Source: Oscillospiraceae bacterium (GTDB taxonomy: Bacteria > Bacillota > Clostridia > Oscillospirales > CAG-272). Taken from it: a DNA stretch of 64,000 bases. The notes beneath the pieces were generated by a model. It was not told the DNA's origin and did no database searches. It worked only from the letters and a program-made list of their open reading frames with translations. How positions within the stretch are numbered: the stretch's first letter is position 1; the number at the start of each line of letters is the position of its first letter. The translations under genes were made by a program, and so were the position numbers. Where the stretch lies: the NCBI GenBank assembly GCA_015063905.1, contig SVTF01000006.1, forward strand, positions 19,676 to 83,675, written 5' to 3'. Shown here piece by piece: positions 37,945 to 45,622 of the stretch.

Positions 37945-38505
37945 TCAAGCTTTTTTCTTTGTTTCTATCATGAAAAAGTATGGCGAGGTGGCACTGTTTA
38001 CTATCTTAACCTTAGTAACGCACACCTTGAAGCGACTCAAGGTTTCAAAATATTCCTCAAGCATCTTGCCCTCAAGGTCTCCCTCGGGATGACCCGGATA
38101 CACCGCGATGTTAAGTATCGCATCCTGATCGAGAAGCTCTATTGCCGCCTCCACAGCGGGCATAGTGGTCTCTCTCATAGTGGTTATGGTCTTATTTCCG
38201 CCGGGCAACCAGCCGAGATTGAACATTCCCGCCTTTATGGGCTCTTTGACGTAATTTTTCACGTTATGATGCGAATCGCAAATAAGCGTATAGTTCTCGG
38301 GACAGCCTGCCGCCTTGAGATTTTTCGCGGTGGAATCGACCGCCGACCTCTGAATATCAAATGCGTAAACATGTCCGCTCTCGCCCACGGTCTTGGACAA
38401 AAACTCGGTATCGTGTCCGTTGCCCATAGTGAAATCCACTACAACGTCGCCCTCTTTTATATGTGTCAGTATAAATTGTTTGTGTAAATCAAGCAAGTCT
38501 ATCAT
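37945..38505 (-). CDS. mnmM: SAM-dependent tRNA methyltransferase, MnmM/YtqB family
   Basis: A 186-aa class I methyltransferase. The SAM motif is VVDFTMGNGHDTEFL, followed by VYAFDIQ; the family-specific block FNLGWLPGGNKTITT marks it as the YtqB group, shown in Bacillus to methylate the aminomethyl group of the wobble uridine (mnm5s2U34) of tRNA. The C-terminal IAVYPGHPEGD and NSATSPYFFMIETK also fit. It starts one nucleotide after the stop of the upstream Cys-rich protein gene. Confidence 0.8.
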   Translation of the reverse strand: MIDLLDLHKQFILTHIKEGDVVVDFTMGNGHDTEFLSKTVGESGHVYAFDIQRSAVDSTAKNLKAAGCPENYTLICDSHHNVKNYVKEPIKAGMFNLGWLPGGNKTITTMRETTMPAVEAAIELLDQDAILNIAVYPGHPEGDLEGKMLEEYFETLSRFKVCVTKVKIVNSATSPYFFMIETKKKA

Positions 38506-38506
38506 A

Positions 38507-39214
38507 TTATTTTATATTCTTGTGTATATCCGATCTCAAAAATTTCATGGAGCGCTCCACTGCGTCCTTTGAATCATACCAAGGCTCCTCGTCGTATCGG
38601 TAATCAAACTTTTTGCAGAACCACGACACGTCGCCGTTCAATTTTTCAATATACTCGTTCTGTATCTCCTCACACTGCGCGACAAACTCCTTAAGCTGCT
38701 TTTTAGGCAGTCTGGTTTGCGCATACTGAAGCATCTTTTTGTAGTGAGGAAGGCAAAAATAGGGCTGCGCTTTCAGCTTTGCAATAAAATCCTCGTCGCT
38801 CTGCCAGAGCAAAACCGCGGTTTCTATCATATGAGCAAAGTTAAATTCGATGCGCCCGCACACGTAACACGAGCCTTCGAGCTCGCCTATGCGTTTAATT
38901 GGCTTAGATCCCGTTCCGCCGCCAAGTCCGCCATCCTTCAGCTCTTTTTTCAGCTCATCAAGATGACTCTCCAAGGTTAGTGCCATTCCAAGACGGTTCT
39001 TGCGCACGAACATCATATCATAATGTGTTCGGCAAAATCCAAGCTTATTGGTCTTTATTCTAATATCCGGCTCCATCATGGACGCTCCCAATATTAAGTC
39101 AAGCTCGTCACATTCAAGCTTGTTATACAGCGAACAAAACGCGCAGCCACAGCTCTTATCCGCGGCGCTCCTCTCAAACGCTTCATTTACGGGTATTGTA
39201 TATATCTGTTCCAT
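38507..39214 (-). CDS. Cys-rich protein, DUF6062-like, probable zinc binding
   Basis: A 235-aa protein. The ATG at 39214 follows GCGGAGG; an in-frame extension upstream is hydrophobic noise without a ribosome site. Two similar blocks are seen: CGCAFCSLYNKLE...LGFCRTHYDMM and CYVCGRIEFNF...PYFCLPHYKKM, each CxxC followed about 40 residues later by C-x(2)-HY. This repeated pattern suggests two zinc sites. I believe it belongs to DUF6062, a family of unknown function in clostridia. It heads the unit with mnmM and the VanY-like gene, next to the divergent DNA glycosylase. Confidence 0.65.
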   Translation of the reverse strand: MEQIYTIPVNEAFERSAADKSCGCAFCSLYNKLECDELDLILGASMMEPDIRIKTNKLGFCRTHYDMMFVRKNRLGMALTLESHLDELKKELKDGGLGGGTGSKPIKRIGELEGSCYVCGRIEFNFAHMIETAVLLWQSDEDFIAKLKAQPYFCLPHYKKMLQYAQTRLPKKQLKEFVAQCEEIQNEYIEKLNGDVSWFCKKFDYRYDEEPWYDSKDAVERSMKFLRSDIHKNIK

Positions 39215-39258
39215 GAAATTCCTCCGCAAATATTCGACCCAAAGTTTTATTATACGCC

Positions 39259-39287
39259 TTGCAAAAAAGGACAAGCAGTGATATAAT
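39259..39287 (+). promoter_or_regulatory. Promoter of the 8-oxoguanine glycosylase unit
   Basis: TTGCAA (39259-39264), 17-bp spacer, TATAAT (39282-39287), 78 bp before the start codon. Confidence 0.7.
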
Positions 39288-39364
39288 AATAGTGTTAACA
39301 ATCTATTTTAACACATTTTTTTGCTCTTTTCAAGTGCATTTTACAAATACGGAGATAGTTTTTT

Positions 39365-40312
39365 ATGTCTTGCTCAACCCTACTCGCGACACAACTCAAA
39401 ATAAACGCTCTTAACGTTGTCCGGCTCGACGGTGTCGAGCTTTTTGACGTTTGCCGCGTATTTGACTGCGGTCAGTGCTTCCGTTTCGACCCCGTTTCAA
39501 ACTCAAGTCATAATGTAGAGTATGCAGGTTGCGCATACGGAAAATACATATCCATAGCGCAGGACAAGAACACCGTTTACATCTACAACTCAACCGTTGA
39601 AGATTTTGAGCGGCTCTGGATGAGATTTCTTTCTCTTGACCGCGATTATGCCGAGATAAATACCAATATCCTTTCCCTCTCGCAAAATCCCGCGCTTGCC
39701 GATGCCGTTTCATCTGCCTCGGGAATTCGAATTCTTAAGCAGGATGAGTGGGAGAGCATTTGCTCGTTTATCATATCCCAGAACAACAATATTCCAAGAA
39801 TAAAAAAGCTGGTGGCAGCTCTTTGCCAAGCCTGCGGCAGCAAGATCGACGTTTCTCTTATGCAGGGACACATTGCCGACGCGCATATGAATGACGAGAT
39901 GTGCGTATACTCATTCCCTTCTCCCGACAGTGTAGCAGCATTGGGCCTCGACGGTCTTTCGGCGCTTAAAGTCGGGTTCCGCGCAAAATACATACTCGAT
40001 GCCGCGGCAAAAATGTCACACGGAGATATCGATACGCGGCTTCTCTCCTCGCACGAATCCACTGAAGAATGCGTAAAGCTTTTATGCTCTGTCAAGGGTA
40101 TAGGACCAAAGGTTGCGTCCTGTGCTTTGCTGTTTGGCTTTGCCCGACTTGACGCATTTCCCGTTGACGTGTGGATAAAAAAAGTTGTGGAAAAGTATTT
40201 CGACGAGGATTTTGACCCTCGCGACCTTGGAAAATACGCCGGGATCGCTCAGCAATACTTATTTTATTACGAAAGATATATTCAGTCCAAAAGCGAGGTG
40301 AACCAAGCGTGA
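39365..40312 (+). CDS. 8-oxoguanine DNA glycosylase (OGG1-like, HhH-GPD)
   Basis: A 315-aa bifunctional DNA repair glycosylase resembling the eukaryotic-type OGG1, with the N-terminal domain opening FDVCRVFDCGQCFRFD. The helix-hairpin-helix with the catalytic lysine is SVKGIGPKVASCALLFGF, and the conserved aspartate lies in AFPVDVWIKKV. ICSFIISQNNNIPRIKKLV is the family block before it. It removes oxidised guanine and nicks the DNA, useful for an anaerobe meeting oxygen. Its end overlaps the next gene by GTGA. Confidence 0.92.
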   Translation: MSCSTLLATQLKINALNVVRLDGVELFDVCRVFDCGQCFRFDPVSNSSHNVEYAGCAYGKYISIAQDKNTVYIYNSTVEDFERLWMRFLSLDRDYAEINTNILSLSQNPALADAVSSASGIRILKQDEWESICSFIISQNNNIPRIKKLVAALCQACGSKIDVSLMQGHIADAHMNDEMCVYSFPSPDSVAALGLDGLSALKVGFRAKYILDAAAKMSHGDIDTRLLSSHESTEECVKLLCSVKGIGPKVASCALLFGFARLDAFPVDVWIKKVVEKYFDEDFDPRDLGKYAGIAQQYLFYYERYIQSKSEVNQA

Positions 40313-40806
40313 CCATACAGGAACAGATCTCTTATCTACACACAAAGTTCCCTTTGTTTGACAGAATGGTAATACACGATACCGACAACCGCGGTAATGA
40401 TTTTTGCGAAACGATCATGCCCAACAAAAGCAACCCAAACACTCCCCTGACCGTTTGCGTTACCGATAGGGGTTGCTCTATCTCGGTCGGTCAGTTTGAT
40501 AACGTGACAGGATCATCATCTATGACCGTGGAGCAAGCCTGCTCCGCAATACGTGACATACTCGACGACAAGATCCTTTTCGTTATCGGCTATCGCGGAG
40601 GAGATGACACCGGATTTGGTACACCGTTTTTTTCCAGAGTTTTTGCGCTCACGGGCAAAAATGACGATATGAGCGAGGATTATGAGCGCTTTCTCAAAAG
40701 GATCTCCTCCCCGCTTGGTAAATTTGCAAGAGTGTTTTCTCCTATGAAGGGCAGATTTGTTATCTTCAACTTCAGCGGTACAGTAAATAAAGAGATACTA
40801 AGATAA
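40309..40806 (+). CDS. Conserved-looking protein of unknown function, coupled to the glycosylase
   Basis: A 165-aa soluble protein starting at GTG inside the glycosylase stop (4-bp overlap), so the two are cotranslated. No membrane segment, signal or Cys motif. Visible stretches are DTDNRGNDFCETIMP near the start, GYRGGDDTGFGTPFFSR in the middle, and a basic aromatic end GRFVIFNFSGTVNKEI. I recognise no family. The coupling suggests a link with DNA repair or nucleotide damage, but that is inference from position only. Confidence 0.75.
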   Translation: MTIQEQISYLHTKFPLFDRMVIHDTDNRGNDFCETIMPNKSNPNTPLTVCVTDRGCSISVGQFDNVTGSSSMTVEQACSAIRDILDDKILFVIGYRGGDDTGFGTPFFSRVFALTGKNDDMSEDYERFLKRISSPLGKFARVFSPMKGRFVIFNFSGTVNKEILR

Positions 40807-40817
40807 CGGAGTTAATA

Positions 40818-42221
40818 ATGTCTACACAAGCCATATCAAAGGCGCAGCACCGACACACCAAGGATATGACCGTGGGAAACCCCTATTCCCAAATGATCTC
40901 CTTTGCGCTTCCCGTGCTGCTAAGTCAACTGTTTCAGCAATTATACAATACCGCCGACGCGCTTATTGTCGGCAATTTCCTCAGTACAAACGCGCTTGCC
41001 GCGGTCAGCTCATCGGGAACGCTCATTTTCTTGTTTATCAGCTTTTTTACAGGCACGGCAATGGGCGCGGGAGTTGTTATTTCAAGGTATTTCGGCGCGG
41101 GCGATCCCGATAAAGTATCAAGAGCAATACACACAAATATAGCATTCGGTCTTGTCAGCGGAATAATTCTGACAGTGGTGGGTGTGATTTTCACGCCGAC
41201 TCTGCTTGTCTGGATGAACACTGACCCCGAGGTGCTTCCCGAAGCCATTGAATATTTCAGGTTTTTCTTCTCAGGCATTCTTGCTTTGGTTATGTATAAC
41301 ATATTCCGCGGAATTCTCAATGCGCTGGGCGACAGCAAAAGGCCCCTTTATTACCTTATTTTCTCATCCATTTTGAATGTTGTCCTTGATCTCTTGTTCG
41401 TAGGCGTATTCGGTTGGGGCGTGTGGAGCGCCGCGGTAGCCACGATCATCTCGCAGGTCGCAAGTTGCGTGCTGTGCCTGATCCATCTTTGCAAAAAAGG
41501 TAATATTTTTACGGTGGAGCTTAAAAAAATACGGTTCCACATAGATATGCTAAAGGAGATCATCCGATTTGGACTGCCAAGCGGCGTGCAAAATTCGGTA
41601 ATCGCCTTGGCAAACGTTATCGTTCAGGCGCAGATAAATTCTTTCGGCAAATTTGCCACCGCCGCATATGGAACTCACGCGAAAATTGAAGGCTTTGGCT
41701 TTTTGCCCATAACCAGCTTCAATATGGCGACCACCACGTTTATCAGCCAGAATCTTGGCGCAAAGCAGTATGACCGCGCGCGCAAGGGCGCGAGATTCGG
41801 TATTATTACAGCCGTCCTATGTGCCGAAGTGATAGGAATACTTACCTATATATTTGCCCCATATCTTATCGCTCTGTTCGATAGCTCTCCGCAAGTTATT
41901 GCTCTTGGCGTGCAGCAGGCAAGAACTGTAACTCTCTTTTATTTCTTGCTTGCTCTGTCACATGCCATCGCCGCGGTGTGTCGCGGAGCGGGAAAAGCGT
42001 TTGTCCCAATGTTTGTTATGCTGTCCGTCTGGTGCGTCATTCGTATAGCATATATCGCGATAATCATGAACTTTATCGGAGAGATACAGTACATATATTG
42101 GGCATACCCAATAACATGGGCTATAAGCTCAGTCATCTACCTTATTTATTATAAGTTCTCCGATTGGATACACGGATTTGACAAAAAGTCTTCCGTATCC
42201 TTATCCAAGACACAAGCATAA
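40818..42221 (+). CDS. MATE family efflux transporter
   Basis: A 467-aa inner-membrane exporter with twelve predicted helices in two halves. The family opening NPYSQMISFALPVLLSQLFQQLYNTADALIVG is present in order, as is the second-half block GFGFLPITSFNMATTTFISQNLGA. Such proteins expel cationic drugs or dyes using sodium or proton gradients; the substrate is unknown. It lies 11 nt after the unknown 165-aa gene and ends the unit at a strong terminator. Confidence 0.92.
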   Translation: MSTQAISKAQHRHTKDMTVGNPYSQMISFALPVLLSQLFQQLYNTADALIVGNFLSTNALAAVSSSGTLIFLFISFFTGTAMGAGVVISRYFGAGDPDKVSRAIHTNIAFGLVSGIILTVVGVIFTPTLLVWMNTDPEVLPEAIEYFRFFFSGILALVMYNIFRGILNALGDSKRPLYYLIFSSILNVVLDLLFVGVFGWGVWSAAVATIISQVASCVLCLIHLCKKGNIFTVELKKIRFHIDMLKEIIRFGLPSGVQNSVIALANVIVQAQINSFGKFATAAYGTHAKIEGFGFLPITSFNMATTTFISQNLGAKQYDRARKGARFGIITAVLCAEVIGILTYIFAPYLIALFDSSPQVIALGVQQARTVTLFYFLLALSHAIAAVCRGAGKAFVPMFVMLSVWCVIRIAYIAIIMNFIGEIQYIYWAYPITWAISSVIYLIYYKFSDWIHGFDKKSSVSLSKTQA

Positions 42222-42285
42222 CAAAAAAGCTGCCATTGGCAGCTTTTTTGTCATAAAGGGAAGGCTTGTTACAAGCCTTCCCTTT
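42221..42285. terminator. Tandem two-way terminators between MATE and solute-binding protein genes
   Basis: Hairpin 1: 14-bp stem ACAAAAAAGCTGCC (42221-42234) / GGCAGCTTTTTTGT (42238-42251). Hairpin 2: 14-bp stem at 42255-42268 / 42272-42285 around AAGGGAAGGCTTG. They serve the converging genes on both sides. Confidence 0.9.
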
Positions 42286-42298
42286 TGCTTGATCGAAT

Positions 42299-43786
42299 TT
42301 ATTTCAATCCTTTATAGAAATTATCAAAACCATCCTGTTGGGCATTTACGTGTCTTGCAAACCACGATGACAGTCCTCCTTCGGAGCCTGCGGGATTGGT
42401 GAGACGCACCATGCATCCTCCAAGTGTTTCCCAGTTCATTGTGTTGGCAACAGTGGTTGTGTTCTGATAGGTAAATCCAACGTCAGTGCAGACTCCGGCC
42501 CAGATAATATCCAGCATTCTGGCGTCATCCGGAACGTCAGCAACCTGTTTTCCCAGCACCTTCTCGTAGAAGGTGACCTTAACATTGCTACTGTAGAAGT
42601 TATACATCTCAAGCGTTTCGCCCACCATTTTCTTATCCTTAACGTACGTGGGGATACAGATGTTTCCGCCGTATTGCAAGGCTCTGTACTGCTTTTGATT
42701 GCTATCGTACATGGGGAGAGGCAATACACCGAATTCAATGTCATAATTGAGATACTCAGGAAGATGTATTGTGTCATACACCGACATAAGAACTCTGTTG
42801 GAGGTCAAGGACAGCGCGGTTGAATCGTGAACCACCTTGACGCCGTAATCCACCCACGCGCACTCCGACTCGGAGAGGTCGGCGAGCTTATTGATGACTG
42901 TATCTATTTTCGAATAATACTTGTCACTGTTAAGCATTACCTTATATGAACCGCTTGCGTCCTGCTCCATGATATTCATACCCGAAGCGTGTATGTAAGA
43001 CATATAGGGCTCCCACGCCACCGCGGAATAACCGAATTTATCATCATCCGTTTTGCCATCTCCGGTGTTATCGATGTATACCAGATTAGCTATAGCCATC
43101 ATCTTATCCAGCGTCCACTCATAATCGTCGACAAGCTCATAAGGTGTTTTTCCTTCAAACACCTCGGCATTTGAATACTGCTCCATCATACCCTTATTGA
43201 ATGAAATAAGATACGCGAACAGAATGTTACAATCTCCAAATCCAAGATATCTGTGACCCTTAAGCTCTATTGAATCCATAAAAGGAAGATTCCAATATTC
43301 CGCGTCGAGATTGACGGCATCTAGATCATTGAAATCCATAAGATAGGATTCGCTGATAAGCTGAGGAATTCCAATATTATAGTGTGACAGCAGCATCTCA
43401 AGCGTTCCGTCCTTATTGTTAACGGCATCTCTGAGTATGGCTATATAATCGCTTCGGTTGGTATTGCTATCAACCTTATTTATCATTTCAACTCCGAGAT
43501 ATCTCTTGATCTTTTCCTGTCTTGCGTATACCGCCTCATCCATCGGGCTTCCGTTACTTTCCTCAAGCACGTAAAACTCGGGGAAGTTGTTGATGGAGCA
43601 CATATACATAGTGAATTCGGTGCCATAATCATTTCTCTCTACTTCAGGGAAATAATCATATTCGTCTTCATCCCCCATATCGTCCAACGCACCGTCATCC
43701 TTGGCATTATTATTACACCCGATAAACGCAGACAACAGCATAATTAGAACCATTACCAACGTCAATAATTTTATCATTCGCTTCAT
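42299..43786 (-). CDS. Extracellular solute-binding lipoprotein, paralogue 1
   Basis: A 495-aa lipoprotein: basic start MKRMIKLL, hydrophobic stretch, lipobox LSAFIGC (Cys near 24), then an Asp/Glu-rich linker (DDMGDEDEYDYFPEVE). The body looks like a family 1 periplasmic binding protein fold (GSPMDEAVYARQEKIKRYLGV, EWTLDKMMAIANLVY, TGDGKTDDDKFGYSA), usually a sugar receptor of an ABC importer. No permease or ATPase gene lies nearby. It is homologous end to end with the protein at 43998-45488; one shared block is FYEKVLGKQVADVPDDA. It has its own promoter. Confidence 0.85.
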   Translation of the reverse strand: MKRMIKLLTLVMVLIMLLSAFIGCNNNAKDDGALDDMGDEDEYDYFPEVERNDYGTEFTMYMCSINNFPEFYVLEESNGSPMDEAVYARQEKIKRYLGVEMINKVDSNTNRSDYIAILRDAVNNKDGTLEMLLSHYNIGIPQLISESYLMDFNDLDAVNLDAEYWNLPFMDSIELKGHRYLGFGDCNILFAYLISFNKGMMEQYSNAEVFEGKTPYELVDDYEWTLDKMMAIANLVYIDNTGDGKTDDDKFGYSAVAWEPYMSYIHASGMNIMEQDASGSYKVMLNSDKYYSKIDTVINKLADLSESECAWVDYGVKVVHDSTALSLTSNRVLMSVYDTIHLPEYLNYDIEFGVLPLPMYDSNQKQYRALQYGGNICIPTYVKDKKMVGETLEMYNFYSSNVKVTFYEKVLGKQVADVPDDARMLDIIWAGVCTDVGFTYQNTTTVANTMNWETLGGCMVRLTNPAGSEGGLSSWFARHVNAQQDGFDNFYKGLK

Positions 43787-43836
43787 TTATGTCTCCTTTC
43801 AGGCAGTGCATCAATTGCGAACACATCATATACTTT

Positions 43837-43865
43837 ATGATAGCATATATTTCGTCGAAGGTCAA
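43837..43865 (-). promoter_or_regulatory. Promoter of solute-binding protein 1
   Basis: Minus strand TTGACC (43860-43865), 17-bp spacer ending TGC, TATCAT (43837-43842), 50 bp before the start. Confidence 0.65.
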
Positions 43866-43953
43866 TACCAGATATAAACTTGCATTTCCAATATATTTAC
43901 TTTTTAATTATCCCAAAAAGCTTATATTTCCGCCAAAAGCCTTTAATCAGATG

Positions 43954-43985
43954 ACAAAAGGCTATCGCTATCGTCGACAGCCTTT
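43954..43985 (-). terminator. Terminator of solute-binding protein 2
   Basis: An imperfect stem built on CAAAAGGCTATCG and the facing CGACAGCCTTTG, 12 bp after the stop at 43998, with TTTTG on the leftward transcript. Confidence 0.6.
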
Positions 43986-43997
43986 GTATCATATTTA

Positions 43998-45488
43998 TCA
44001 ATCTATACCCTTGTAGAAATTATCAAATCCGCCCTGCATAGACTGAACGTGTCTTGCAAACCAAGAAGCAAGTCCTCCGTCAGTGCTTTCGGGGTTGGTA
44101 AGTCTGATAACACATCCAAGAAGGCTATCGTTGCCGCCGTCCGTGATCAGCTGAGTTGTTGCGTATGTAAATCCAACCTCTGTACAGATGCTATTCCATA
44201 TGATATCAAGCATAGCAGCATCGTCCGGAACGTCTGCAACCTGCTTTCCAAGCACCTTCTCGTAGAAGGTAACCTTTACGTTACTGCTGTAGAAGTTGTA
44301 CATTTCAAGCGTTTCGCCCACCATCTGCTCATTCTTCACGTAGGTAGGAACGCAAATGTATCCGCCAAACTGCAAGGAACGGTATCCCGTTGTCTCTTTC
44401 TGCGCGGAATCGAACATAGGCAGAGGAAGAACTCCAAACTCTATCTCATAATCAAGGTATCCCGGCAAGTGCATAGTATCGTATATAGTCATAAGCACTC
44501 TTCCCGTTGTCAATGACAAAACCGAGGGGTCGTGAACGACTACACACCTGTAATCTACCCACGCAGAGTTTGATTCGGAGAGTTCTGACATTTTATTGAT
44601 CAGGGTGTCAACTCTGGAATAATATTTATCGCTGTTAAGCACTACCTTATAAGAACCGCTCGCATCCTGCTCCATGGAATTCATTCCACACGCGTGAATA
44701 AAGGATCTGTAAGGCTCCCACGCGGACGCCGCAAAGCCAAACACGTCGTCCTCGCTCTTACCGTCGCCCGTTTTATCCTGATATACAAGGTTTGCTACGG
44801 ATATCATCTTGTCAAGAGTCCACTCGCCTTCTCTTACCATGTCATAGAACGACTTGCCGCCTATAACGTCCGCATCGGCATACTGCTCATACATATCCTT
44901 ATTAAAGGAAATAAGGTAAGTAAACAGCATATTGCAGTCGCCAAAGCCAAGGTATCTGTGGCCCTTAAGCTCTATGGTATCCATAAACTCAAGGTTCCAA
45001 TACTCCGCTTCGAGATCGATTCCATCAATATCATTAAAGTCCATGAGCCATTCTCCGCCGATGAGCTGGGGGACACCGCCATTGTAATGCGAAAGCAACG
45101 CCTCGAGCGTTCCATCCTTGTTCATTACTGCGGTTTCGAGAATGGTCGTATAGTTTATCCAGCCAAGCGTGGTATCTTCCTTGTGTATCATATCAACACC
45201 AAGGTATCTTTTTACCCTCTCCTGTCTGGTATATACTGCCTCATCCATGGGGCTTCCGCTACTCTCCTCGAGTATATAATATTCCGAAAAGTTATTGATA
45301 GGCTGCATATACATGCTGAAATCCATATCGTAGTTGTTTTTGTCTACTTCCGGAAAATAATCATACTCCTCTTCATCATCAATGTCATCGATCACGTTGG
45401 ATTCCTCGTTTGAGTTACATCCGACAAACGCGGTGAGCAGCATAATCAACGCCATTGCCAAAATTAGAATTTTAAACCAAGCTTTCAT
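43998..45488 (-). CDS. Extracellular solute-binding lipoprotein, paralogue 2
   Basis: A 496-aa lipoprotein with signal MKAWFKILILAMALIMLLTAF in outline and lipobox LTAFVGC. It has the same architecture as the 495-aa protein next to it: acidic linker (DDIDDEEEYDYFPEVD), GSPMDEAVYTRQERVKRYLGV, EGEWTLDKMISVANLVY and the GLASWFARHVQSMQGGFDNF C-terminus. The two are a tandem duplication diverged mainly in the middle and in surface loops, consistent with different ligands. The ribosome site is GAGGAG. It has its own promoter; no transporter genes are beside it. Confidence 0.85.
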   Translation of the reverse strand: MKAWFKILILAMALIMLLTAFVGCNSNEESNVIDDIDDEEEYDYFPEVDKNNYDMDFSMYMQPINNFSEYYILEESSGSPMDEAVYTRQERVKRYLGVDMIHKEDTTLGWINYTTILETAVMNKDGTLEALLSHYNGGVPQLIGGEWLMDFNDIDGIDLEAEYWNLEFMDTIELKGHRYLGFGDCNMLFTYLISFNKDMYEQYADADVIGGKSFYDMVREGEWTLDKMISVANLVYQDKTGDGKSEDDVFGFAASAWEPYRSFIHACGMNSMEQDASGSYKVVLNSDKYYSRVDTLINKMSELSESNSAWVDYRCVVVHDPSVLSLTTGRVLMTIYDTMHLPGYLDYEIEFGVLPLPMFDSAQKETTGYRSLQFGGYICVPTYVKNEQMVGETLEMYNFYSSNVKVTFYEKVLGKQVADVPDDAAMLDIIWNSICTEVGFTYATTQLITDGGNDSLLGCVIRLTNPESTDGGLASWFARHVQSMQGGFDNFYKGID

Positions 45489-45541
45489 TTGTTTCTCCTC
45501 TTTGAAGCCTCAGTTGTTAGTAAACATACAAACACATCGTA

Positions 45542-45570
45542 ATTATATCATCAAAATCCAATTTCATCAA
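45542..45570 (-). promoter_or_regulatory. Promoter of solute-binding protein 2
   Basis: Minus strand TTGATG (45565-45570), 17-bp spacer, TATAAT (45542-45547), 53 bp before the start. Confidence 0.7.
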
Positions 45571-45622
45571 CCAAATTTATAAGATAAAATGTTTCCAATG
45601 TGTAAATTTTACCCTATACCCA

